A stretch of 64,000 nucleotides of DNA from Eonycteris spelaea (lineage: Eukaryota > Chordata > Mammalia > Chiroptera > Pteropodidae), in the NCBI GenBank assembly GCA_003508835.1, contig PUFA01000034.1, positions 682,001 through 746,000 on the forward strand. The letters are read 5' to 3'. Below the pieces are notes generated by a model. The model did no database searches. It was not told the DNA's origin and worked only from the letters and a program-made list of their open reading frames with translations. The position numbers and the translations under genes are program-made. Shown here one piece after another: positions 43,981-53,410 of the stretch (position 1 is its first letter; every line of letters begins with the position of its first letter).

Positions 43981-45230
43981 TAGCGATGCTTCAGCGCATG
44001 GCTGCCCCTGCTCAGTCACCTCCCCCTGCTGGTGACAGGGTGCCTTCAGTGATAGTGAAAACTGTCCCACCTCCTCAGGGACCAGCCCGCCCCCAGGAGC
44101 TGCCACGTGCTGCTCCCCACGGTCCTAAGGAAAGGCCAACAGCCCAGGGAGTGACGGTGCCTCAACTTGCCCATCGGGTCCTGAAGAAAAGCCAGCCCTC
44201 AGCCAGTGGGCGAACAGGGAGGAGGCCTCCATCCGAACCTCCCCAAATCTCAGAAATGAAGGGCAAAGTCTCGGCTGCACTTTGGTCCTGCCCCTATTCT
44301 GATGGGGGGGAAGTAAAATTACGGGAGTTTTAAAGAGCCACCCGGGCCATCGGTGGGACAACTGGGGGTTGTAAATGGGGCCTGCGCCACAGGGAGTGGT
44401 ACTGGGTGAATGGCCCAGTCGGTGGGTCCGGAGCAGAACCTCATTTCTCAGGAGACACATCACGGGGCCTTGCAGGAAGAACCACGCACACACTTCAAAT
44501 GTCCATGGCGGATACAGCGGACGCGGCAAACTGCTCTTCTTGTTCCAAAGACATCCCTTTTTCAAGGCCCTGTGACATGGGCACCTAGATACTTTTACAA
44601 GCATTTTTAAAAGTCGGAACGGACACATCAAACTCATGTATTAGTATCAGGTGGGTGAAGAGGATTCACGGAGTTGCGGTTTTCCCGGTATTTTCTTCGA
44701 ACAGTGAACAGGTATTGATTGGCAGGAGGACGAGGAGAGTCTACTTCTCCGTGACGGAGGCTGGGAGCCCACGGGCCCTGCTACCCAACAGGCGGCTGCC
44801 TGGACCCGGCGGGAAACACCTCCCTCAATTGCTTCCTCCCCGCCTGAGGCCGCACTTCCCCGCCCGCGCGCCCACACGTGTCCACACAGAGACGGCCTCG
44901 CTGAAGGCCAAGGCCGTGACCCCGGCCCCGTGCTCAGGATGGCTCCCTGACCCCTGGCTTCCAACACCGGACCTCAGGCTCCCTGACAGCTGGCCCGGGG
45001 ACCCACGGTTCGAACTGCACGTTGCTCCGCGGGTCCGGCTCAGACGGCCGGCTGCGACACGCGGAAGGGAAAGACTCGGGCCAGCGGACGGTTCAGGCCC
45101 GAACGGCAAAAGCTCTGCTGCTTCCAGAGAGAGCGGCAAACGCCACTCCCGGCCAGGCCCCTATCCAGTCACAGTGTCAGGTAACTCCAGGGTCAGCAGG
45201 AAAAAAAAAATGGCAGGCACCGACAAGCCT
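43981..45230. other. Unique sequence, no gene recognised
   Basis: Moderate GC to about 44650, then CpG-dense. The start of the long plus-strand frame (44655 onward) that continues through the minisatellite has no domain. An A10 run lies at 45201-45210, immediately before the minisatellite. Confidence 0.5.
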
Positions 45231-45670
45231 GGTGGTCACACTGTGCGACTCGCGAGACGGAGGGCCACGCGGCCGTGCCACGGCTGGTGGTCACACTGTG
45301 CGACTCGCGAGACGGAGGGCCACGCGGCCGTGCCACGGCTGGTGGTCACACTGTGCGACTCGCGAGACGGAGGGCCACGCGGCCGTGCCACGGCTGGTGG
45401 TCACACTGTGCGACTCGCGAGACGGAGGGCCACGCGGCCGTGCCACGGCTGGTGGTCACACTGTGCGACTCGCGAGACGGAGGGCCACGCGGCCGTGCCA
45501 CGGCTGGTGGTCACACTGTGCGACTCGCGAGACGGAGGGCCACGCGGCCGTGCCACGGCTGGTGGTCACACTGTGCGACTCGCGAGACGGAGGGCCACGC
45601 GGCCGTGCCACGGCTGGTGGTCACACTGTGCGACTCGCGAGACGGAGGGCCACGCGGCCATGCCACGGCT
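45231..45670. repeat. 55-bp CpG-saturated minisatellite, 8 near-identical units
   Basis: Unit starts are 45231, 45286, 45341, 45396, 45451, 45506, 45561 and 45616. Units 1-7 are identical as read; unit 8 differs by one base (A for G at 45660). Each unit holds eight CpG, the 8-bp palindrome CTCGCGAG with an NruI-type core, and the inverted pair GCCGTG-C-CACGGC. The unit has no stop codon in any plus frame. Because 55 is 1 modulo 3, every plus frame therefore stays open across the array. Each frame reads a 55-residue repeat rich in R, G, T and H with C and W. Confidence 0.97.
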
Positions 45671-46540
45671 GCCGTCACGACGCACGGACAGAGGGTGCTT
45701 AGCCACAGCGGCAAGTCACAGAGCCACGCACGGGCAAACCACCTTCACGTGACGGTCACGAAACACCGGCAAAACTGGGCGACACACACCTTAAGGCTAC
45801 ATACAGTAAATGGCGAAACTCGGTGAGAGAAAGAGAATAACGAACAGGGAATCCGGGACAGCGGTTACGGGGCAGCGGGCGGGTAACTGGAGGAGAGGCT
45901 CGGGGGAACTCGGCAGGGCGGCTGGGAGGGGCGTGTGGCCTTCACGTCGTCACCCGTGCCGGGGACACCCTCGTCGCGCTCACCCCGACTGTGGTTAAGT
46001 CTGCAGACCCCTGACCCAGCGCCCTGTCCACTGCTGGACAGAGCAACTGCCCTTCAGCGCTTTCGCGTGAGAGAGACACGCCTACGTGCGAACAGAAAAC
46101 TTCTGGAATGTTCCAAAGGCCATTAACAACAACGACTTCAGTATTTACACTCTTTTTAACCACGAGTAAGAATTCTTTTATTTTTTTTTAATAAACTACC
46201 TTTAAGCCTGTGTCCATCTAGACTTTGCTCAAGCACCTGGATGACCCCGCAAACACATGAAAAATGGCTGCGAACCTCCCCATCTGCACCTGCTGGATTC
46301 TGTGCCTCCGAAATGCCACCTATTTCCACATGAAGTTCAGGCTCCAGTCCTGAGCCGCGTCCTCCTCGCTCTTTATGCTGCCCGGGGCCGGCCATGGACA
46401 AAAACACGCCGTCTGCTGACAACTCCGCGTCCACCTGGACCTTCTCCCTTCACGGTGGTGTCTCTTCGTCTCGTTTTAATCCATCAAAGGTGTGCTCACC
46501 GGCTCATCTCTCGGACCCTGCAAGAAGGTCTGACAGAGCC
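45671..46540. other. Unique sequence after the minisatellite
   Basis: CpG-rich to about 46000. The segment at 45780-45920 has a vaguely L1-3'UTR-like order but cannot be assigned. A T-rich stretch lies at 46150-46200. No gene is recognised. Confidence 0.5.
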
Positions 46541-46752
46541 GGGTCCCCAACCTCCGGTCCAGGGCCCTGTTAGGACCCGGGCCGCACAGCAGGTGAGAGG
46601 CAGGCGAGCGAGCAAAGCTCTGTGTCTGCAGCCGCCCCCCACCCCCCTCCCCCGGGCACCGGCATCGCCGCCTCAGCTCCACCTCAGGTCCTCGGGCGCT
46701 AGGTTTTCCTAGGAGCGCCGGTCCCCGGTGCCACACAGGTTGGGGACCGCTG
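46541..46752. mobile_element. Non-autonomous hAT-like DNA transposon with inverted ends
   Basis: The ends are inverted copies: GTCCCCAACCT (46543-46553) and AGGTTGGGGAC (46737-46747). The interior 'ctgttaggacccgggccgca' (46567-46586), 'caggtgagaggcaggcgagc' (46590-46609), 'cagctccacctcaggtcctc' (46674-46693) and 'ggcgctaggttttcctagga' (46695-46714) fits a common mammalian MITE of about 200 bp whose ends read GGGTCCCCAACC. It carries no transposase. The exact family name is not certain. Confidence 0.8.
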
Positions 46753-49535
46753 CTGTAGAGGGGTCCCCCCCCCGAAGAGAGTGTACCCCAGAGAGTATGC
46801 AGAGACTTTCTGGGGCCTTGAAAAGCATCTTTAAATAAAAGCATTCTCTCCTCAACAAAAATAGAGCAAATGATGGAGAGGGAGGAAAGAGAGAAAGGAA
46901 GTGTCCCCACCTGCTTCCATTTGTCCCCTGCCCACTCCCCGCTCCTGAGGACCCTGCAAGAGGCGGCAGGACTGATGGTCCACAGCCCTGCCCCCCTGAA
47001 CAGAGACCCGGGGGACCAAGGTGGATCCCAGGGACAAGCACTGGGTGCCTCCTGGCCCTGGACTAAAAAAGCCCTAATTTCCTAGGCCCAAACCCCGGTG
47101 GGAAAGACATCTGCATGTCCCTGGCTGTCCCTCCTTTCCGCTCACATCCACCTCACACTCCACACGGGCACCTGGGACTGAGACACCCCACAGAGGCCAC
47201 ACGGCCACCCTTCACGGCGGCATCGTCAGCCTCAGAGGCTCTTCTCTGAAACGATTGACTCGGGCAAGGAGAGTCGTGGACGAGGGTGGACTTCTCTCCC
47301 CTTCGTCCCCCAGCTCGGCCCCTCCGGGGCCGCTGCAGTGACAGGCACCGCTCACACCTTAGTCTCTCCTTCCCTCCGGATAACGCAACGGGGGGCGGGG
47401 GGCTCACAAACCTGCGAGCGGCAGGAAGAAGAGCCACTCAACAAGACAGAGGCGGCGCGGCACCCTAAAACGGGCCAAAACTGGGGGCCGAGACCTGTGT
47501 CCTTCCCCTCACCGGGCGGCCCTGGGCGGGGACAAGATGTGTCACCCACCCCACAACTCGAGGGTGAGTGTGGGGTCACATGAGAAAGCGCCCCACGGGG
47601 GCAGCTCCGCGGCACTTTCTAGACCCCTGGGCGCTGTCCCTGCTCCGTGCTCCTGACGTCACATCTGAGGCGGAGGGAATCCACAGGCTTCAGCCACCGG
47701 AGGGGACATTCCTAACACATTTTCCTAGGAGAACTCGCCCAAAGAGCAGGTCGTCAGGTGCAGCTGGCCATCTGCACACCAACTGCCCACTGCCTTGCGG
47801 GGTCTTCTGGGCCACAGAGACCACCAGCTTCAACTCAGAAAAGGCGGAGGGCGGCGGGGGGGGGGGGGGGCCTCGCCGTGCTGTGACACGACAGTATCCG
47901 AATGTTCACGGCGTGCAGGAAAGCAGGTGCTGCTTTGCTGTGAGCAATGAACAGCTTAAAGACTCGCCGATGACATGCATCCAAGACGAACGTTTTCTTC
48001 CTGCCTCTCACCAGGAAAAAAATGGTTTAAAAGCTGTAATAAAGTCATAACGGTAAGCTTGAAAAACACACTTCCTGTTTGTTTTCCGTACGGTAACCCA
48101 ATTCTCCCCCGCTGGGGACTCCGTCCCGCGCTGGGATACCACGTCCTGTCTCGGACAACACACTTCGAAAGGACCCTGCCGAGGAAAAGGCGTCCAGAGG
48201 AGAGAACCGTCTGATGAGAAGGCGAGAAAGGGAGCAGACGGGGGACTGACAGCCTGAGACGGCTCCGTCTGGACCAAGAGGGCCCACCCAGCGACAATCG
48301 GCTCCATGCACCCAACAAGGCGACGGCGCGGCCTACGGAACCCTGTGCAGGGAGAACTTCGGAGAATGGGACCCCTGGGCTCAGGAGCGACGCCCCTACA
48401 CCCCCCCTCCCACACACACACACCCTCTGTGCAGGGGCACGCACACCTTCGCACACTCACAAACACACCCAACAGCTGGGTGGGGCTCGTCCTCCCACGC
48501 CTGGGAGAGGGCCCCGCACGTCCTCAGACAGTGTGAGTGTGACCCGCTGCATTCTGGGAGGGAGTGACACTCATCACGTCAAAATAAGGCACGAAGCGCC
48601 TCAGCCAGAAACCGATCTGCCCAACCACAAACACTCAAGAGGCCCCAAATCGGCCTATGACCCCATTTTCTTTTCGACAATACCACACAGATTCGGCTTT
48701 TTAGCTGGTCTCTGAATTAATCCCCAGGGAACAGGGTATAAGCTGAGATTTAGCTTCTATCTCGAATGTGCAACAATTACGACTGTCAGGTGCGTTAGCA
48801 ACAGCCGCAAAACAGGAATTAAGGGCTAACCAGAAGCCAGTGGGGATGGCTGGTACAGAATGCGAGAAAGGTCTTCGGGCCTGCTATTTAGGGGAATGTT
48901 ACATGCTCCTTTTTCTGGTGACAGAGGTGCAAATATGTAAATGTGGCTGATGTAATGCCATGCAGGAAAAAAAAGAAAAGAAAAAGAAAAACCAAAAACT
49001 ACTAGTGACTTTCAGCAATGACTCCCCAGAACTCACTCAGTAACTCTGGCCTTAAAACACTCATGACCCACTGCCCAGAGCATCTCAACTGCGGGGATGA
49101 TTACAGACTGGACTCAAAGTGTCTGCACGTGAAAGTTCCCACGGGTTCAGCAATGTTGGTAACGACAAGCAGAATCAAAGTGGCAGTTTCCGCTTGGAGG
49201 ACCACCTGCTCCTCGGAGCCCCTGGCAGGCACGGGGGTGCAGCCACACATCACACCGGGCACCCCCAGCGCCACCTCCCGCCACTGCGCACCCGGCCCGT
49301 GTGGCGCCTCCGGCCGCACGGCTCCTCTGAGCTCGGTCATCGGCCCTCTCCCTGCAGCTCCCTTGGCACCTGAAGACCTCGAGGCCCCTCCCCACTCAGG
49401 GCTCTACCCAGAAGCGCCCACCACCCCGTCCAGACGCCTGCACCCCGCCGCACCCCCTGCCTCCCGCCCCCTGCCTCCAGGTGTGTGGTCAGACGCCCTG
49501 GCCAGTGGCCAGCCACGCCTTCCGTGACACACACC
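46753..49535. other. Unique sequence, no gene recognised
   Basis: GC-rich overall. A G15 run lies at 47856-47870, a (CA)n at 48410-48424, and an AT-richer, CpG-poor stretch at 48640-49020 ending in A-rich low-complexity sequence (48966-49000). Open frames of up to 169 codons have no domain. Confidence 0.5.
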
Positions 49536-49780
49536 CCCTCCGCCCGACCCCTCACAAATGGCCACACCCTTCCCCGCCACACACCTGCCTCTCCTTGCGT
49601 TTTAGTAGCTGCACATTTTTTTAGCATTTCACTGAATCCTGTTAGTTTGTTGTCCTCTACCTACCCACACGCCTTGGCTCCAGGAGGGGGAGCCTGTGCC
49701 TGTTGTGTTCGCTGTTGACCCCCCCACATGGCAGGGGTCCAGCACGTGGGAGCCACTCAACCTGCTGCACTAGAGTGAAT
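49536..49780 (+). mobile_element. LINE L2 3' end
   Basis: 'gcacatttttttagcatttc' (49611-49630), then 'ccttggctccaggaggggga' (49672-49691), 'gcctgtgcctgttgtgttcg' (49692-49711) and 'ggtccagcacgtgggagcca' (49736-49755), follows the L2 terminus (gctccttgagggcaggga, gtctgttttgttcactg, agcacctggcacatagta). Confidence 0.65.
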
Positions 49781-49882
49781 AACCGGAGTCAGACTCCGGT
49801 GCCACCTCTTCCCCCCCTCCCCCCGCCCCAGACGCTGGGAGCCATGAGTCTGTCATGCTGGGAGAGAGAAACAGCAAAACAA

Positions 49883-49988
49883 GGAGAGAACAAAGCCTCC
49901 GGGAGCCGAGGGGACCTGACACACTGTATCAACCCGGAGAGAACAAAGCCTCCGGGAGCCCAGGGGACCTGACACACTGTATCAACCC
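49883..49988. repeat. 53-bp tandem duplication (2 copies)
   Basis: Copies at 49883-49935 and 49936-49988 differ by a single base (G versus C after 'gggagcc'). This is a recent direct duplication in otherwise unique sequence. Confidence 0.95.
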
Positions 49989-51734
49989 GCCACAGGCCAG
50001 GGACACTTAAGTGTGAACGCTCTCCTCACAGGTGGAGCTCGATTCAGCGCACACAGACCTGCTCAGCGCCAAGCGTAACAAGCACCGAGGTGCACCGTGC
50101 GGGGGCCAAGGGGAACCAGGCACGGCGCCAGGGTCTGAGAGACGTGTACCCACACACACGCATGTGCCCGTGTGCACACTCAGACACTCACACTCATGCA
50201 TGCACACGTTCCCACGTGCACGCCTGTGCACTCGCACACACGCTGTGGACACACTCACCCTCACATGCACACAAGTGCATGCACACACAGCGAGCACCAC
50301 GTAGCTGGGCTGTAAGAAAGCGAGGTGTGGCCACAGGGAAGGCAGACACCCCCTCTCCCCAGGGGACCAAGGGGCTCATGCTCATGGAAAATTACATGTC
50401 TGATCTGTCCTTGACAGATTACTAGGACTTCCGCTGAGGAAATGGGGATTATTTATTCTTCATGGGGGAACAAAGTCACCAGCAAAGGGACATGCAATGC
50501 GACACAGCAACTTGAGGTTCATTCGGGGACAAGCTGGTAACAGATGAAGCGAAGGCCCAGTCCTGCAGGACACACCAGCAAGGCCTCGGGGGTCAGACCC
50601 AGAGTTCCGATGAGCCCGGGCTCTGGGCTCCAAACCCAGCCCCTACTCGGGGAAGGTTCTGGAAAGCCGCTGCCTGCCGGATGTGCAGCCCAGCGTGGGC
50701 AGCGTCCCCCGCCCCCAAACCTGCCTCCACATTCGACTCTCCGAGCTCATTGTGTGTCGCACACACTCACTTATTAGGCATGAAAATACAAGTTTTGTTC
50801 AAGGCAGCGGAAAGCCTTTTCTGTCGAAATGAAAGTGCGAGGCTCGAACAGCAAAGAGCATGAAAGGGCTCAAGCTCCGGGCCGAGGCCTCGCCGGGGGA
50901 GGCCTGGCCCGGCCCGGCCCCGGCCCCCGGGGTCTTTGAGCAAACCTTCTGCCACGACGCCGTGCCTCGCTACCCGCCGCGAGGATCAGAAAGAGGGGAG
51001 GATCAAGAGGAGAGACCATCATTTCATGTGGCATTTAAACCCACGACGCTGTCCCGAGATCAAGTCCGCCCGAGCCTCCGCAGGCGCAGGGACGGCCGAC
51101 TCCTAATTGCATTTAGGAGTACCCGACAGAACGGGGGTCCGCGCCCGCGACCTCCACGCCCTCTCCAATACACTTGCTCATCACGCAGTCCTTCCTCTTC
51201 CTGAAGTCAGTTCCCCCTGGAAGTGCGCACGGCGACAAGCCTGCAGCAGATGAGGCAGGAGCAGCGCTGGAGGACCCGCCGGGCCCCTCGGGCACGCACG
51301 GCCGCCTGCCAAGGCCCGGGATCGGGGCGCAGCGGCTGGCAGGGGGGGGGGCGCGGCTCCCCCAGAAAGCCACACGCCGGGGCGGAAGTCCATTCACCTG
51401 GGAGGCGGGCCCTTCGCCACCTGCACACGCGCGGCCCGAGTCCTCGTGGAGGAGGCTGGGGACTCGGGCAGGAAAAGGCGCCCGTGGGTTGCTCCCGCGA
51501 GGCTGGCCTCTGTGTGCCACTGTCACGTGCCTGGGTTTCACCGTGCTGTTTTGGAGAGACGGTTAATGCCACAACTGGTGGCTCATCCAAGGCACCCAGA
51601 ACAAGGCAGATGAGGTTAAAACAAAATGTGCCGTCGATTTACGAATCACATTCGACTGCCAACGTCGCCGGGCATTTTCCCGTGCAGGGGGCTGCTGCGA
51701 ACAGGTACACAGATACTGTGGACTCGAATTTCCC
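49989..51734. other. Unique sequence including a CA/TG-rich tract at 50148-50296
   Basis: The tract at 50148-50296 consists of degenerate CA, TG and CACG words (cryptic simple sequence) with many alternating purine-pyrimidine steps. The remainder is GC-rich, including a CpG-dense part at 50870-51500 with a G-run at 51342-51350. No gene is recognised. Confidence 0.55.
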
Positions 51735-51805
51735 AGCCTGCTCTGAGGAGGCGCCGCCATCCTCCCGAGTTACTGGAGGAGGAAACTGAGGCACAGGGCC
51801 CCCGG
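51735..51805 (-). mobile_element. MIR SINE remnant, antisense
   Basis: 'actggaggaggaaactgagg' (51772-51791), followed by 'cacagggcccccgggggtta' (51792-51811), is the antisense MIR core 'gatgaggaaactgaggcacagagaggtta'. Confidence 0.6.
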
Positions 51806-52129
51806 GGGTTAAGGAAACCATCGGCAGAGGGCATGGGCGAGCAAACCAACACAACGTAAATCAGCATCTGATTACATTGCGTTTCAAGCGCCCAGAAAAG
51901 CAACGGCCTCGAAGCTGACACGGGTTGTGGAGACAAAACCACCGGCCCAGTGGATGGGGGGGGGTGGCCGCGGGGAAAGGACCAGCCGGCCCGCGCCGAC
52001 ACTGCCCACGCACGAAAAGGCCCCAACGCTGACCCCGGGCTGGCCCCCCTGTGCCATTCTGAGTGTTCCTGTTCATTAGAGCACAAGACAAAAGAACAAA
52101 GACCACAAAACATAATAAAGCCTAGATGA
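51806..52129. other. Unique sequence, no gene recognised
   Basis: Mixed composition, with a G8 run at 51957-51964. Nothing is recognised. Confidence 0.5.
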
Positions 52130-52562
52130 TGGTTTTAAAAACGGGAGTAGAATGCTTGCCACGTGTTTAACCCCCGCCAGAAAGCAATTTTGCTCAACAT
52201 TCCGAGCGAAATCTGTGTTTTGATCCTTAGCAAAATGCCACCCAGTTCCTAATCATCCGGCAGGCTTCTCTGCTCTGGTAACATTAACGCACCAAACTAA
52301 TGAGTGGCGGACGCGCACGCTTTCCGGAGACCGCTCTGCGCGGCCCGAGCCAGAGACACTGCTCATTAAAGCTTTCTTACATAATTTCCTATTAAAATCC
52401 GCTTGACTTCCTGCCTGCCACAAACATTCGAATCTTCATTAATTCTAAAGAGAAGAAAGTCAAGACCCCTTTCATCAGAACGTGGCTGACTGCGGCTTTT
52501 AATGAACTTGACCACTTCTGATTTTTAACGGACTATGATTCGACTGAAAAATAATTCTCTTT
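52130..52562. promoter_or_regulatory. AT-rich candidate conserved non-coding element
   Basis: About 430 bases with few CpG and no repeat signature, bounded on both sides by GC-rich DNA. Homeodomain-type cores cluster at 52269-52320 and 52360-52450 ('ctcattaaagc', 'cttcattaattc') and near 52497 ('gcttttaatgaac'). It is the largest such island in the window. Regulatory function is inferred from composition. Confidence 0.4.
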
Positions 52563-52885
52563 GAAGCAGAGACATCCAGAGTCGGCTGCCAGCCCGCACA
52601 CCCTTCACACCCATGACCCTGCTCGCGGCCTGTCCACCACCCCGCACTCTCTCACCCGCACCCCACCCCTCTTGGCCCGCCTCACGTCAGCTGCAGTACC
52701 GGTTTCCCTTGTCCCCCTTCGAACGTCACCATGGCTGGTCCAAAGCACGGACAACACAATCGAACCGAGGGGGACAACACCCGTGTCCGCCGACCTACGG
52801 ATGAGGCGACGGGCGGCAGGGAGACCAGGCTGCTCGCGCGCTGCCAAGGGTCACGGCTGCTGCTCGCCGGCTCCAGGAGGGGCGG
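52563..52885. other. Unique GC-rich sequence, no gene recognised
   Basis: CpG-rich and C-rich. Frames here run into the minisatellite and have no domain. Confidence 0.5.
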
Positions 52886-52997
52886 CGCACGGGCCTCGCG
52901 GCGCACGGGCCACGCCGCGCACGGGCCACGGGGCGCACGGGCCTCGCCGCGCATGGGCCACGGGGCGCACGGGCGTCGCCGCACACGGGCAAACCAG
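52886..52997. repeat. 16-bp CpG-rich minisatellite, about 7 degenerate units
   Basis: Units start every 16 bases from 52886 with the consensus cgcacgggccncgncg. Units 1-6 differ at a few positions (ct/ca, cg/gg), and unit 7 is decayed at its 3' side. A higher-order alternation of 'cctcg' and 'ccacg' units suggests expansion by paired units. Confidence 0.9.
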
Positions 52998-53114
52998 GGC
53001 AGGGGTCGTGGTTTCCTTGTCACCTGTTTTAAAACATGAGTATTTGTCTTTTTTTTTATTTACTTGAAGACCTCAAAAACTTTTTTTTTTTAAAGAATCT
53101 AGTTTGGGACGAGT
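52998..53114. repeat. T-rich low-complexity sequence
   Basis: T-runs at 53050-53057 and 53081-53090 are the only feature. Confidence 0.6.
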
Positions 53115-53410
53115 CACTTCCAATAAATCCACATGACTGGCTATCCTGCAACCACTAAAAAAAAAAAAGATTGGTGATGAAAAGGTGAAAACTCAGGAAA
53201 ATGTCTCTGAAACCAAGATTAAGTAGGAAAAACTGTGTATGTGACACAGACACTCATAAAACACAACGGTGAGCAAAACAGAAAACCTCCCCAAAGCAAC
53301 AGTAGTCACCTCCAGATGGAAAAATTACGGTTTTCCTTCTTTTTCTTTAGTGTCCCGCTTCTATATTAAGCACATAACACATTGATAATCAGAAAAGGAA
53401 CTGACGTCAT
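53115..53410 (+). mobile_element. L1 3'UTR-like remnant
   Basis: 'tatcctgcaaccactaaaaa' (53142-53161), then 'gattggtgatgaaaaggtga', 'gaaaatgtctctgaaaccaa', 'gtagtcacctccagatggaa' (53302-53321), 'aaattacggttttccttctt' (53322-53341) and a terminal 'ttaagcacataacacattga' (53365-53384), follow an old mammalian L1 3'UTR (gtaaccattaaaaatgatg, ggaaaatgctcatgat, agtggttatctctgggtgg, gattatgggtgatttt, gagcatgtattact). Confidence 0.7.

Noticed and set aside
44655..45826. Three overlapping plus-strand frames of 183-365 codons with a 55-residue repeat
   Set aside because: The openness follows from a stop-free 55-bp unit whose length is 1 modulo 3, so all frames are open together. There is no evidence that any is selected. 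The array itself is reported as a finding.
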